Shown here: in pieces, positions 1-8,667 of the stretch
Numbering within the stretch: the first letter of the stretch is position 1
Layout: each line of letters starts with the position of its first letter
NCBI RefSeq assembly: GCF_014635545.1
Contig: NZ_BMDA01000001.1
Span: 1,132,739-1,196,738, forward strand
Length of the DNA: 64,000 nucleotides
DNA from: Acinetobacter courvalinii
Lineage (GTDB): Bacteria; Pseudomonadota; Gammaproteobacteria; Pseudomonadales; Moraxellaceae
Direction: 5' to 3'
The notes under the pieces: model-generated
The model's input: the letters and a program-made list of their open reading frames with translations, nothing else
What the model was told of the DNA's origin: nothing
Database searches by the model: none
Made by a program: the position numbers and the translations under genes

Positions 1-36
1 AATTCCTCAAGCGATTTAAAGCTTGAGGAATTTTTT
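1..36 (+). terminator. Rho-independent terminator
   Basis: A 12-bp stem (AATTCCTCAAGC pairing with GCTTGAGGAATT) with an 8-nt loop is followed by a T run at 31-36. It probably ends a plus-strand gene left of the window and may also serve the minus-strand AHSA1 gene that stops at 53. Confidence 0.75.
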
Positions 37-52
37 AGGTAGAGCAAGCAGG

Positions 53-523
53 TTATAGCTTTAGGCTTTTTGCATACTCAACCAGTTGATCAATCACCGT
101 TCCCCAACCTTCAAAGAAACCCATGTCTTCGTGTTGTTGACGAGTTTCGGCAGTACGGTGTCTGGCAATTGCGGTATATTTGGTTGCACCATCGCCTGCA
201 TCTTCAAGCAACAGAATTGCGGTCATAAATGGATTTTCAGCAGGTTTCCAGTCTTCGGTATAGGTATCGGTAAAGACCAGTTTTTCGCCTTCAATCACTT
301 CCAGATAAACCCCTTCATTTTTGATTTCATTACCATCAACATCAAAGATGGTATTGAACTTTCCACCCACTCATAAATCAATTTCACAGGCTTTAATCGA
401 GTGAGGGCGAGGAATAAAGAAGTGTTGGATATGTTCAGGTGTGGTCCAGCATTCCCAGACCAGCTCACGCGGAACATCTATCACTCTTTCCAGTTTTAAA
501 TCAGTCTTTGGATCTAGTTTCAT
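53..523 (-). pseudogene. AHSA1/SRPBCC-domain protein, interrupted by an in-frame stop
   Basis: Read from the ATG at 523, the minus strand encodes a 156-codon AHSA1-type (activator of Hsp90 ATPase homologue 1-like) protein, the usual family length. It begins [20 protein letters not shown] and ends in an amphipathic helix after the GWG turn near the C-terminus. A single TGA at 371-373 interrupts an otherwise continuous frame after residue 50 (CEIDL-stop-VGGKFN). Arginine (CGA) would fit there, so one C-to-T change explains the break. The first 23 bases overlap the end of the upstream ArsR gene, so the two were one operon. Proteins of this class bind small hydrophobic ligands and often pair with ArsR regulators. 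A downstream restart at the GTG at 370 would give a 105-residue fragment without the N-terminal strand and helices. A sequencing error cannot be excluded. Confidence 0.85.
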
Positions 524-860
524 TTTCTCTTTTCCTTTTTAATTCGAGTGCATAACGATCAAATTGATTAAGTCTTTGTTCCCAGATTGCCCGTTGTTCA
601 CTTAACCAATTTTGCATGGGGGTGAAAGCTTCGGGTGTCAGGGCACAAGTTCTGATTCGTCCATTTTTTTCTGAATGAATAAGTCCTGCTTGTTCTAATT
701 TATTTAAATGTTTTAGAAAAGATGGCAGGGCCATGTCATGTTGTTCAGCCAGTTCGGTGATCGATGCTGCCCCAAAAGACAGTCGCGTTAAGATATCTCT
801 ACGCGTTGGATCACTGAGAGCACTGAATAACACATCGAGTTTAGAATCATACTTAGCCAT
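501..860 (-). CDS. ArsR-family winged-helix repressor
   Basis: This is a 119-residue protein when read from the ATG at 860; a TTG at 881 in the same frame would add seven residues. The N-terminal half has the ArsR winged helix, with the signature [14 protein letters not shown] at about residues 14-27 and the recognition helix around [18 protein letters not shown]. No cysteine pair of the metal-sensing ArsR type is visible. The subtype resembles the ArsR regulators that accompany AHSA1/SRPBCC genes, and the two overlap by 23 bases here. Two matched inverted repeats, one over the ATG and one upstream, suggest that it represses its own operon. The ligand is unknown. Confidence 0.88.
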   Translation of the reverse strand: MAKYDSKLDVLFSALSDPTRRDILTRLSFGAASITELAEQHDMALPSFLKHLNKLEQAGLIHSEKNGRIRTCALTPEAFTPMQNWLSEQRAIWEQRLNQFDRYALELKRKRENETRSKD

Positions 861-870
861 AAAGCTAAGT
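851..870 (-). promoter_or_regulatory. Inverted repeat over the arsR start, likely operator 1
   Basis: ACTTAGC (851-857) and GCTAAGT (864-870) are perfect 7-bp arms with a 6-bp spacer. The site covers the ATG of the ArsR gene. The same arms and spacing recur at 904-923, which suggests a dimeric repressor site. Confidence 0.6.
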
Positions 871-903
871 ATTGCGCACAAAATAGACAGCTGTCATCAA
901 AAA

Positions 904-923
904 ACTTAGCTAAGAAGCTAAGT
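904..923 (-). promoter_or_regulatory. Second copy of the ArsR inverted repeat, operator 2
   Basis: ACTTAGC (904-910) and GCTAAGT (917-923) again flank a 6-bp spacer. The two sites lie 53 bp apart centre to centre, about five helical turns, in the promoter region of the ArsR gene. The spacers differ while the arms are identical, as expected for protein recognition sites. Confidence 0.6.
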
Positions 924-945
924 TTCTATTACAACTTTTATCGCT

Positions 946-1863
946 CTATTTTTCTTGTTTATTGGTTAAAATAACCCCAATAAAACTTAGACTACCACCA
1001 AGCAGCATAGACCAGGTGATGGGTTCCTTCAGAATCAGAAATGCCAGCAAGACTGCAAATACAGGCACCAGATTATTAAATATAATGGTTCGAGATGCTC
1101 CAATGTGATGAATTGCTTCGGCATACCAGATAAAAGCCAGAACTGTGCCAAAAGCACCTAAATAAAGAATGGATAGCCAACTGCTCCACGAAATATCCAT
1201 CAACCCGCTAGAACGTAATTGCGGCCATGCACTGAGTAAAAGAAAACCTGTACCCCATAGTAACGAATAGGTGGTCATGGTTAAAGCAGGGGTTTGGGTC
1301 TGTTTAAAACAAATCGTATAAATGACCCAGCTCAAAACTGCACCGCACATCATCATTTCACCCGTTCCGAAAGATTGAGTGAAGGCAGCAAAAAATTCAC
1401 CTTTACTCACCACGATAAGTGTACCGATTAAAGCGAGACAGACACCTAAATAATTTATTCTTTGTAGCCTTTCGTGAAAGAATATCCGCATGGCCAAGAT
1501 GGTTAAAATAGGGGATAAGCTCACAAATAGTGCAGTTCTGCCTGCTTCAATTCTGGACAGAGCAGCAAAGAAAAATAAGTTATAAGCAAATACCCCCGTC
1601 AATCCCATCAAGATGGCATAGACATGTTGTTGTACAGAAAGATGGGGAAATCTTCCCGTGCTTTTCAATAAGATCAACACCAGTAAGATGGCAGCAAAGC
1701 CAAAGCGTAATAATGCAGAGAGGGTTGGGGAGAGTTCCGCTGTAACAATGCGTCCTGCAATGAAGGTTCCACCCCACATTAGGGCAACACAAATCAGCTT
1801 CAAATAAACAGTGGAACTCGAAAGCGCAATGGCGAAGTGACGCATGAAATTTTCAATCAACAT
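946..1863 (-). CDS. EamA-family (drug/metabolite) transporter
   Basis: This 305-residue inner-membrane protein has about ten hydrophobic helices arranged as two EamA repeats (roughly residues 18-145 and 165-300). The first repeat contains ALMWGGTFIAGRI and the second ends in LGGSLSFIGVILTNK, both typical of the family. Members export amino acids, nucleotides or other small metabolites. The substrate cannot be read from the sequence. The gene is divergent from a LysR regulator, with a 71-bp intergenic region carrying a symmetrical site, so that regulator probably controls it. An internal ATG (MRHF) seven codons in is an alternative start. Confidence 0.88.
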   Translation of the reverse strand: MLIENFMRHFAIALSSSTVYLKLICVALMWGGTFIAGRIVTAELSPTLSALLRFGFAAILLVLILLKSTGRFPHLSVQQHVYAILMGLTGVFAYNLFFFAALSRIEAGRTALFVSLSPILTILAMRIFFHERLQRINYLGVCLALIGTLIVVSKGEFFAAFTQSFGTGEMMMCGAVLSWVIYTICFKQTQTPALTMTTYSLLWGTGFLLLSAWPQLRSSGLMDISWSSWLSILYLGAFGTVLAFIWYAEAIHHIGASRTIIFNNLVPVFAVLLAFLILKEPITWSMLLGGSLSFIGVILTNKQEK

Positions 1864-1900
1864 GGAATTGAATCAGATCGTAAAACTAATTTATTTTTAT

Positions 1901-1919
1901 AGTAAAATGAGCTTTTACT
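1901..1919. promoter_or_regulatory. Inverted repeat between divergent EamA and LysR genes
   Basis: AGTAAAA (1901-1907) and TTTTACT (1913-1919) are perfect 7-bp arms around a 5-bp centre. The site lies in the short divergent region and has the size and symmetry of a LysR-type (T-N11-A) recognition site. It is a candidate operator for the regulator that begins at 1935. Confidence 0.5.
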
Positions 1920-1934
1920 CATGAATACGTCGTG

Positions 1935-2807
1935 ATGACCCTGACTCAACTCGAAATATTTTCCAAGCTCGCGGAACTAAAAAATTTTACCCATACTGCA
2001 CAACTACTGAATATTTCACAGTCAGCGATTTCGCATGCACTCAAAGCATTGGAAAAGAAGTGGCACACCCAACTGTTTTATCGAAATAATAATGAAGTCG
2101 AGCTGAGCCCTGCAGGACAACGCTTACTACCTTATGTGAATGAAATCCTGAATGTTGCTCACATGATTCAACAAGAAGTGATGGATCTCAAAGGTCTGAA
2201 AACAGGAACCTTGAGGATCGGTTCTTTTGGTGCATCGTCTTCCAATGTGTTGATCCCGCTGATTTTAAAACAGTTTGCACAGCACTATCCTGAGGTTGAG
2301 GTACTGGTTATGGAAGGAACTGATAAGGAAGTCTTGCAATGGATAGGTGAACGCAAAGTTGATCTTGGGTTTGTGGTACTGCCTGAAACCCGCTTTGATA
2401 GTTTTGCTTTGCTGGAGGATATCTTTGTTGCTTTATTGCCAAACGATTTAGAGATCGCACAAAAGCCAGCGGTACAATTACAAGAGCTGCTTGATCATCC
2501 TTTTATAATGACCAGTGCGGGCAGTCAAAACCATGTCATGGAACTGTTTAAGGCTGCACAACTCACCCCACAAATTAAGTATAACATGTCGCAAATCCTG
2601 TCGATTTTAAATATGGTCAATCAGGGTGCAGGGGTTTCAATTGTGGCAGATTTAGCACTCGACACAAATATTCTTTCGCTTTACCCCAATGTAGTCAAAC
2701 GCCCATTATCTCCCAATATCAAGCGTTCTATTGGCCTGGCAGTAAAGAATAAACAGCAGATGTCACCGACTGCAAAAGCCTTTGTTGAGCTTGCCGTGCA
2801 ACTCTAG
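1935..2807 (+). CDS. LysR-family transcriptional regulator
   Basis: This 290-residue protein has the LysR layout: an N-terminal winged helix (MTLTQLEIFSKLAELKNF, then SQSAISHALKALE at about residues 29-41) and a periplasmic-binding-protein-like effector domain from about residue 90 to the end. A GTG one codon upstream is also possible; no clear Shine-Dalgarno sequence settles it. The divergent EamA transporter gene is the probable target, an arrangement common for regulators of exporters. The inducer is unknown. Confidence 0.9.
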   Translation: MTLTQLEIFSKLAELKNFTHTAQLLNISQSAISHALKALEKKWHTQLFYRNNNEVELSPAGQRLLPYVNEILNVAHMIQQEVMDLKGLKTGTLRIGSFGASSSNVLIPLILKQFAQHYPEVEVLVMEGTDKEVLQWIGERKVDLGFVVLPETRFDSFALLEDIFVALLPNDLEIAQKPAVQLQELLDHPFIMTSAGSQNHVMELFKAAQLTPQIKYNMSQILSILNMVNQGAGVSIVADLALDTNILSLYPNVVKRPLSPNIKRSIGLAVKNKQQMSPTAKAFVELAVQL

Positions 2808-2871
2808 CTTTGGGTCAGTATGCTAAAACCTGCTTAATTGTTCATAAATAGGCTAGAAAAACAGACAAAAG

Positions 2872-2900
2872 TTATCAATTACACAAAATACTTCTATAAT
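2872..2900 (+). promoter_or_regulatory. Sigma-70-type promoter of the OsmC-YcaO gene
   Basis: A perfect TATAAT (2895-2900) lies 17 bp downstream of TTATCA (2872-2877), a moderate -35. A leader of about 150 nt would precede the start codon at 3055. Confidence 0.5.
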
Positions 2901-3054
2901 AGCGCCCATCATTACTAAGGTCAGTGTTTAGATAGAGTCATAAGACGACCTTAGCCACAGTTTTTTAAGTCTATTTGTGATCCACGATTCGGCTTATCGA
3001 TTATTATTTTCAATCTTATGTACTTGCAACACATAAGAATATTTAGGTGCTCGC

Positions 3055-5259
3055 ATGGAAATCAAGGTTAATTATCTCGACAATCTTCGACAAGAGGCGA
3101 AGTTTGATGACTTTACGGTAATCGCCGATCAGCCGATTCGTTATAAAGGCGATGGTTCTGCACCAGGGCCATTTGATTATTTCCTTGCTTCATCTGCGTT
3201 ATGTGCAGCTTACTTTGTCAAAGTGTATTGTGCCGCACGTGATATTCCAACAGATAACATCCGTTTATCTCAGAACAATATTGTTGATCCTGAAAATCGC
3301 TACAAGCAGATTTTTAAAATTCAGGTTGAATTACCCGCTGATATTTCTGAAAAAGACCGTCAGGGCATCTTGCGTTCAATCGATCGCTGTACGGTCAAGA
3401 AAGTGATCCAGACCGGTCCAGAATTTGTAATCGAAGAAGTTGAAAGCATTGATGCCGATGCACAAGCTTTATTGATGCCAAGCCTGACTTCGGAAAGCAG
3501 CACCTATATTGCAGGTAAAGACCTGCCATTAGAAGAAACGATTGCCAATATGTCAGGGATTTTGGCAGGTCTTGGCATGAAGATTGAAATCGCATCTTGG
3601 CGCAATATCGTACCGAATGTCTGGTCCTTGCATATCCGTGATGCCCAATCGCCAATGTGCTTTACCAATGGTAAAGGCTCAACCAAAGAAAGTGCTTTGG
3701 CATCGGCTTTAGGTGAGTTCATTGAACGTTTAAACTGTAACTTCTTCTATAACGACCAATTCTGGGGTGAGGACATTGCCAATGCCGAATTTGTGCATTA
3801 TCCAGATGAGAAGTGGTTTAAACCGGGACCAAATGGCGAGTTACCAAAAGAAATCTTGGATGAATATTGTCTAGAAATTTATAACCCTGATGATGAGTTG
3901 CTCGGAACGCATTTATATGACACCAACTCAGGTAATACAGAACGTGGTATTTGCTCATTGCCATTCGTACGCCAATCTGATGATGAAATTGTCTATTTCC
4001 CATCGAATCTCATTGAAAACTTATATCTCAGTAACGGGATGAGCGCGGGCAATACCTTGGCAGAAGCTCAAGTTCAATGTCTCTCTGAAGTTTTTGAACG
4101 TGCGGTTAAACGTGAAATTCTGGAAGGTGAAATTGCATTGCCAGACGTACCACAAGAAGTATTGGCCAAATACCCAAGTATTGTGGCAGGGATCCAAGGC
4201 TTGGAAGAGCAAGGCTTCCCAGTCCTTGTGAAAGATGCGTCATTGGGCGGTCAATTCCCGGTAATGTGTGTAACTTTAATGAACCCACGTACAGGCGGTG
4301 TATTTGCCTCATTTGGTGCGCACCCAAGTTTGGAAGTGGCATTAGAGCGTAGTTTGACTGAATTGTTGCAAGGTCGTAGTTTTGAAGGTTTAAACGATTT
4401 ACCGCAACCGACATTCCAAAGTAATGCAGTCACTGAACCAAACAACTTTGTTGAACACTTCATTGATTCAAGCGGCTTGGTCTCTTGGCGTTTCTTTAGT
4501 GCCAAATCGGATTATGATTTTGTCGAGTGGGACTTCACCAATGAAGGTGAAAATTCAAATGCTGAAGAAGCAGCAGAATTGTTCGGTATCCTCGAAGAAA
4601 TGGGCAAAGAAGTCTACATGGCAGTGTATGAGCACTTAGGTGCAACTGCATGTCGTATCTTGGTGCCTGATTATTCTGAAATTTATTTGGTAGAAGACCT
4701 GATTTGGGACAATACCAACAGAGCGATCTTATTCCGCGAAGATATTCTTAATCTACATCGTTTAGATAACGAGCAACTGGAAGCCTTGGTTGAGCGTTTA
4801 GAAGAATGCGAACTGGATGATTACACCGAAATCACCACCTTGATCGGGATTGAGTTCGATGACAATACGGTCTGGGGACAATTAACCCTGCTTGAACTCA
4901 AGCTGTTGATCTATCTTGCTTTAGCGCAGTTTGAAGAAGCGAAAGAACTGGTTGAGACCTTCTTGCAATACAATACCAACACGGTAGAACGTGGTTTGTT
5001 CTATCAATGCATGAATGTGGTGTTAGAAGTCTTACTCGATGATGAAATGGAGCTTGAAGACTACGAAACCAATTTCCGCCGTATGTTTGGCAATGAGCGT
5101 ATGGATGCTGTAGTTGGTTCTGTTGAAGGTACGGTCCGTTTCTATGGCCTCACACCAACTAGTATGAAACTGGAAGGGCTTGACCGTCATTTACGTCTGA
5201 TCGACAGCTATAAGAAATTGCATAAAGCACGTGCTAAGGCAGTCGGTTTAAATGGCTAA
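3055..5259 (+). CDS. ycaO: OsmC-YcaO fusion protein (YcaO-type, S12 methylthiotransferase accessory factor family)
   Basis: This 734-residue cytosolic protein has three parts. Residues 1-140 are an OsmC-like domain, with the peroxiredoxin-like cysteine region ASSALCAAYFVKVYC and a second cysteine at DRCTVKK. Residues about 170-560 are an ATP-grasp-like YcaO domain, with the nucleotide-binding acidic clusters ALGEFIERLNCNFF and AQVQCLSEVFERAVKRE. An acidic, helical C-terminal extension of about 170 residues resembles TPR repeats. E. coli YcaO assists RimO in beta-methylthiolation of ribosomal protein S12 (known for the family). The fused OsmC domain suggests a thiol or peroxide link (inference). 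The ATG is preceded by AGGTG at good spacing. The gene has its own promoter and terminator. Confidence 0.88.
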   Translation: MEIKVNYLDNLRQEAKFDDFTVIADQPIRYKGDGSAPGPFDYFLASSALCAAYFVKVYCAARDIPTDNIRLSQNNIVDPENRYKQIFKIQVELPADISEKDRQGILRSIDRCTVKKVIQTGPEFVIEEVESIDADAQALLMPSLTSESSTYIAGKDLPLEETIANMSGILAGLGMKIEIASWRNIVPNVWSLHIRDAQSPMCFTNGKGSTKESALASALGEFIERLNCNFFYNDQFWGEDIANAEFVHYPDEKWFKPGPNGELPKEILDEYCLEIYNPDDELLGTHLYDTNSGNTERGICSLPFVRQSDDEIVYFPSNLIENLYLSNGMSAGNTLAEAQVQCLSEVFERAVKREILEGEIALPDVPQEVLAKYPSIVAGIQGLEEQGFPVLVKDASLGGQFPVMCVTLMNPRTGGVFASFGAHPSLEVALERSLTELLQGRSFEGLNDLPQPTFQSNAVTEPNNFVEHFIDSSGLVSWRFFSAKSDYDFVEWDFTNEGENSNAEEAAELFGILEEMGKEVYMAVYEHLGATACRILVPDYSEIYLVEDLIWDNTNRAILFREDILNLHRLDNEQLEALVERLEECELDDYTEITTLIGIEFDDNTVWGQLTLLELKLLIYLALAQFEEAKELVETFLQYNTNTVERGLFYQCMNVVLEVLLDDEMELEDYETNFRRMFGNERMDAVVGSVEGTVRFYGLTPTSMKLEGLDRHLRLIDSYKKLHKARAKAVGLNG

Positions 5260-5280
5260 AACTCAATAAATATTGTTTTA

Positions 5281-5310
5281 AAAAGTGCATGTTGATCATG
5301 CACTTTTTTT
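5281..5310 (+). terminator. Terminator of the OsmC-YcaO gene
   Basis: AAAAGTGCATG (5281-5291) pairs with CATGCACTTTT (5297-5307), followed by T residues to 5310. Confidence 0.85.
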
Positions 5311-5355
5311 AATGATGAGAATGCTGAGTAAAATTGCAATTTTAAGAAAAAACGC

Positions 5356-5386
5356 TTGACCTTACAATGATAGGAAGCTTTATAGT
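5356..5386 (+). promoter_or_regulatory. CueR-type promoter of the copper chaperone gene
   Basis: TTGACC (5356-5361) and TATAGT (5381-5386) are separated by 19 bp, the long spacer typical of MerR-activated promoters. The spacer contains CCTTACAATGATAGGAAG, a CueR-like dyad similar to the one in front of copA at 8702-8732. Confidence 0.75.
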
Positions 5387-5423
5387 GTGTTTATCTTGTT
5401 AAATAACCGAATGGAGTTTTGCA

Positions 5424-5612
5424 ATGGAATTTCACGTTGAAAATATGACTTGTGGTGGCTGTGCACGTGGCGTAACCCGTGCAATCCAAGCGGTAGATGC
5501 CAATGCAAAAGTCATTACAGATCCACCAAATCGTAGTGTTAAGGTTGAAACGACAGCCTCACAACAACAAGTGGTCGAGGCTTTATCTGAAGCCGGTTTT
5601 CCACCACGTTAA
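5424..5612 (+). CDS. Heavy-metal-associated domain protein, probable CopZ-type copper chaperone
   Basis: This 62-residue single-domain HMA protein has the metal motif MTCGGC at residues 8-13 and a predicted beta-alpha-beta-beta-alpha-beta fold. Such proteins carry Cu(I) to P-type ATPases in the cytosol. The length is typical for CopZ. It is preceded by a GGAG ribosome site and by its own CueR-type promoter, and it lies convergent to cueR-copA. It is therefore likely induced with copA by copper. Confidence 0.9.
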   Translation: MEFHVENMTCGGCARGVTRAIQAVDANAKVITDPPNRSVKVETTASQQQVVEALSEAGFPPR

Positions 5613-5626
5613 TCTGTTCTGGAATC

Positions 5627-5653
5627 AAAAGCGGCTAAAACAGCCGCTTTTTT
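5627..5653 (+). terminator. Terminator of the copper chaperone gene
   Basis: AAAAGCGGCT (5627-5636) pairs with AGCCGCTTTT (5642-5651) around a 5-nt loop, followed by T residues. Confidence 0.85.
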
Positions 5654-5676
5654 GTGTCAAAAGAATGGAAAAAAAT

Positions 5677-5702
5677 AAAAGGCGATCACAAGATCGCCTT
5701 TT
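5677..5702 (-). terminator. Terminator of copA-cueR
   Basis: AAAAGGCGATC (5677-5687) pairs with GATCGCCTTTT (5692-5702). On the minus strand the stem is followed by a T-rich stretch, so it ends the copA-cueR transcript. It could also work on the plus strand. Confidence 0.8.
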
Positions 5703-5710
5703 ATTGTGTT

Positions 5711-6169
5711 CTACTTGCGCCCAGTGAGTGGAGACAGCGAGAGCAGATCATTATGATGATGGATGTCCTTGATTTCATGACTTGGCTCTTTTAAGCCTTC
5801 CAGAATCGGACAGTCGGGACGATTATCACCCGCACAGCAATCGACTAAATTCTGGAGTGTTTGCGCCATTTGCTGCAGGTCTTGGATACGCTCTTGCAGC
5901 TTTTGGATATGTGCCTGAGCCAGTTGTTTTACATCGGCACTTTGTCGATTGCGGTTACTCCATAAATCCAGTAAATCGGTGATTTCCGTAACCGAAAAAC
6001 CCAGTTCACGACTGCGTTTGATAAATTTCAAACGTTCCACGTCATTGTCTGAATAAGAACGATAGCCTGCATTGCTGCGTCCTGCCGCAGGAATCAGACC
6101 AATTTGTTCGTAATAACGAATCATTTTGGCGGTTACACCTGAAGCTTGAGAAACTTTACCAATATTCAT
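5711..6169 (-). CDS. cueR: CueR, Cu(I)-responsive MerR-family activator
   Basis: This 152-residue regulator has the MerR winged helix at residues 1-70 (MNIGKVSQASGVTAKMIRYY), a dimerisation helix at about 80-110, and the metal loop with cysteines at 112 and 120 (CCAGDNRPDC). That is the spacing of the CueR Cu(I) site. An extra cysteine sits at 111. The ATG at 6169 is chosen because GGAGAA precedes it and it matches the CueR N-terminus; an ATG at 6181 overlaps the copA stop codon. It is cotranscribed downstream of copA and should activate the two 19-bp-spacer promoters at 5356 and 8732. Confidence 0.92.
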   Translation of the reverse strand: MNIGKVSQASGVTAKMIRYYEQIGLIPAAGRSNAGYRSYSDNDVERLKFIKRSRELGFSVTEITDLLDLWSNRNRQSADVKQLAQAHIQKLQERIQDLQQMAQTLQNLVDCCAGDNRPDCPILEGLKEPSHEIKDIHHHNDLLSLSPLTGRK

Positions 6170-6180
6170 AAGGTTCTCCA

Positions 6181-8667
6181 TTAGCCTTTATGCACAGATG
6201 GTGCTTGAAAACGACGTAAACGTAACGCATTACCCAGTACAAATACACTTGAAAGTGCCATCGCACCTGCAGCAAAAATCGGTGACATCAAGATACCATA
6301 AGCAGGGTATAACACACCCGCAGCCACTGGTATCAATAGGGTATTGTAGGCAAAAGCCCAGAACAGGTTTTGATGAATATTGCCAATGGTTGCCTTAGAT
6401 AAGGCAATTGCATTTGCAACACCTTGCAAGTTGCCAGACATCAATACCACATCCGCAGACTCAATCGCCACGTCTGTACCAGTGCCAATTGCAAGGCCGA
6501 CATCTGCCTGCGCCAGTGCTGGTGCATCATTGATCCCATCGCCCACAAAGGCAATATTGCCATATTTTGCTTTCAGTTCCTGCACGGCATTGACTTTACC
6601 CTCAGGTAGCACTTCGGCAGTCACTTCATCAATCCCTAGTTGTTTGGCAATGGCATGTGCGGTACGGGCATTATCACCGGTAATCATTGCTACTTTTAAA
6701 CCCAGTTGATGTAGTGCTTGAATGGCGGCAGGTGTGGTGTCTTTGATTGGATCGGCAACTGCAATAATCCCTGCCAAAGCGCCATCAATTGCCACATAAA
6801 GCGGAGATTTACCTTCATCACCCAAACGTTGTGCTGTATGGGAAAATGGGCTGATATCTAGGCCAAGCTGAATCATATAGCGATCTGCACCGATATAGAT
6901 ATTTTGGCTTTCATTTACAGTGGCATTGACACCCATCCCAGTGACTGAATCAAAGCGCTCAACCTTTGGCAAATCTAAACCTTCATTTTTTACCGCATCG
7001 ACAATTGCTTTGGCAATCGGGTGTTCGGAAAGTGATTCGACTGCTGCAACAAGACTGAGCACATCACTACGCTCAAAGCCTGACGCCACTTCAAAATCAG
7101 TCAGTACGGGATGACCTTCGGTCAAGGTGCCTGTTTTATCAACGGCAACCACTTGAGCATCTTTTAGCAGTTGTAGTGCTTCACCTTTACGGAACAAGAT
7201 ACCCAGTTCTGCACCACGTCCAGTACCGACCATAATCGAGGTCGGGGTTGCCAAGCCCATGGCACATGGACAAGCAATAATTAGTACGGCTACGGCATTG
7301 ACCAAGGCAAAAGTTAGCGCAGGTGCTGGACCGAATACCAACCAGACCAGAAAGGTGAGTAAGGCTGCAATCATCACTGCGGGTACAAACCATGAGGTCA
7401 CTTTGTCGACTACGGCTTGAATCGGCATTTTAGAGCCTTGTGCCTGCTCGACCAGACGGATAATCTGTGCCAGCATGGTGTCGCCACCGACAGCGACGGC
7501 TTTAAAACTTAAAGTACCATTTTGGTTAATGGTTCCACCCACTACTTGGCTGCCAATGTTTTTCTCAACAGGAATCGGTTCACCCGTAATCATCGATTCA
7601 TCCACAAAGCTTTGGCCTTCAATGACTTCACCATCGACAGGAATTCGTTCACCCGGTTTCACGATAACCAGATCACCCGTTACCACTTGCTCAATTGGAA
7701 TATCAATAAACTGATGATTACGAGAAACATGAGCAACTTTGGCCTGTAAGCTGACCAAGCGCTGAATGGCTTCGGAAGTACGTCCTTTGGCTTTTGCCTC
7801 GAGAAAACGACCGAGTAGAATTAAAGCTACAATCACTGCTGCAGCTTCGTAATAAACATTGACCGTGCCTGCAGGTAAGAACTTTGGTGCAAAGGTTGCA
7901 ACCAGTGAAAATAGGTAAGCTGCCAAGGTACCGACTGCCACCAAGGAGTTCATATCTGGGGCTAAACGGACTAAAGCGGGAAGCCCTTTAAGATAAAAAC
8001 GACGTCCCGGAATAAACAGGACTAAGCTGGTTAAAACGAATTGTAAGTACCAACTATTTTGCATGCCAATAGTCTGTTCAATCAGTTGATGAACACCCGG
8101 AATCAAGTGCGAACCCATTTCCAAGATAAACACAGGCAATGCTAGAACTGTGGCAATAATCAGGTCGCGTTTGAGTTCTGCACGTTCTTGGTCCTTTTTC
8201 TCCAGTTGTTCAGTTTGGTCTGGTACAGCAGCCTGAATTTGTTTGGCATCGTAACCCGCCTTATCAATTGCGGCGATCAGGCTTTCAATGCTGGCTGTAC
8301 CTGTTACAGTGGCGCGTTCTGTTGCTAAATTGACGTTGGCAGTGCTTACGCCATTCACCGCATTTAAGGCTTTTTCGACACGACTGACGCAGGAAGCGCA
8401 GGTCATGCCTTCAATAGAGAGTTCTACTGTCGATGCAGGAACATCATAACCTGTTTGTTCAATGGCCTGAATCAGCACTTGCCGGTCTACGGGCTTGGCA
8501 AGTGTGATATCGGCACGTTCTGTAGCTAGATTCACTGATGCAGACTGAACGCCGTCAACTTTTTTGAGTGCTGCTTCAACGCGTCCAACACAACTGGCGC
8601 AAGTCATGCCTTCGACTTGAAGGCTGACATTCATATTATTAGACGATGTTTTTGTTTGCGTTTCCAT
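6181..8667 (-). CDS. copA: CopA, Cu(I)-exporting P1B-type ATPase
   Basis: This 828-residue inner-membrane pump exports cytosolic Cu(I). Two N-terminal HMA domains each carry GMTCASC (cysteines 23/26 and 90/93). Membrane helices begin at about residue 165. The actuator domain has TGEPIPVEK, the transport helix has the metal site ACPCAMG, the phosphorylation motif is DKTGTLTEG, and the hinge is [16 protein letters not shown]. The C-terminal helices end near residue 815. Length and domain order match full-length CopA. It is followed directly by cueR, with the stop codon and a possible cueR ATG overlapping. A CueR-type promoter lies 35-65 bp upstream. Confidence 0.96.
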   Translation of the reverse strand: METQTKTSSNNMNVSLQVEGMTCASCVGRVEAALKKVDGVQSASVNLATERADITLAKPVDRQVLIQAIEQTGYDVPASTVELSIEGMTCASCVSRVEKALNAVNGVSTANVNLATERATVTGTASIESLIAAIDKAGYDAKQIQAAVPDQTEQLEKKDQERAELKRDLIIATVLALPVFILEMGSHLIPGVHQLIEQTIGMQNSWYLQFVLTSLVLFIPGRRFYLKGLPALVRLAPDMNSLVAVGTLAAYLFSLVATFAPKFLPAGTVNVYYEAAAVIVALILLGRFLEAKAKGRTSEAIQRLVSLQAKVAHVSRNHQFIDIPIEQVVTGDLVIVKPGERIPVDGEVIEGQSFVDESMITGEPIPVEKNIGSQVVGGTINQNGTLSFKAVAVGGDTMLAQIIRLVEQAQGSKMPIQAVVDKVTSWFVPAVMIAALLTFLVWLVFGPAPALTFALVNAVAVLIIACPCAMGLATPTSIMVGTGRGAELGILFRKGEALQLLKDAQVVAVDKTGTLTEGHPVLTDFEVASGFERSDVLSLVAAVESLSEHPIAKAIVDAVKNEGLDLPKVERFDSVTGMGVNATVNESQNIYIGADRYMIQLGLDISPFSHTAQRLGDEGKSPLYVAIDGALAGIIAVADPIKDTTPAAIQALHQLGLKVAMITGDNARTAHAIAKQLGIDEVTAEVLPEGKVNAVQELKAKYGNIAFVGDGINDAPALAQADVGLAIGTGTDVAIESADVVLMSGNLQGVANAIALSKATIGNIHQNLFWAFAYNTLLIPVAAGVLYPAYGILMSPIFAAGAMALSSVFVLGNALRLRRFQAPSVHKG

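Noticed and set aside
371-373. The internal TGA as a selenocysteine codon.
   Set aside because: AHSA1-type proteins have no known selenocysteine, the position normally fits arginine, and I see no SECIS-like hairpin.
4106-4414. Minus-strand open frames inside the OsmC-YcaO gene.
   Set aside because: They are shadows of a conserved long gene, with no ribosome site or protein pattern.
6380-6709. Plus-strand open frame inside copA.
   Set aside because: Antisense shadow rich in Ala/Ser/Thr, the usual artefact opposite a conserved ATPase gene.
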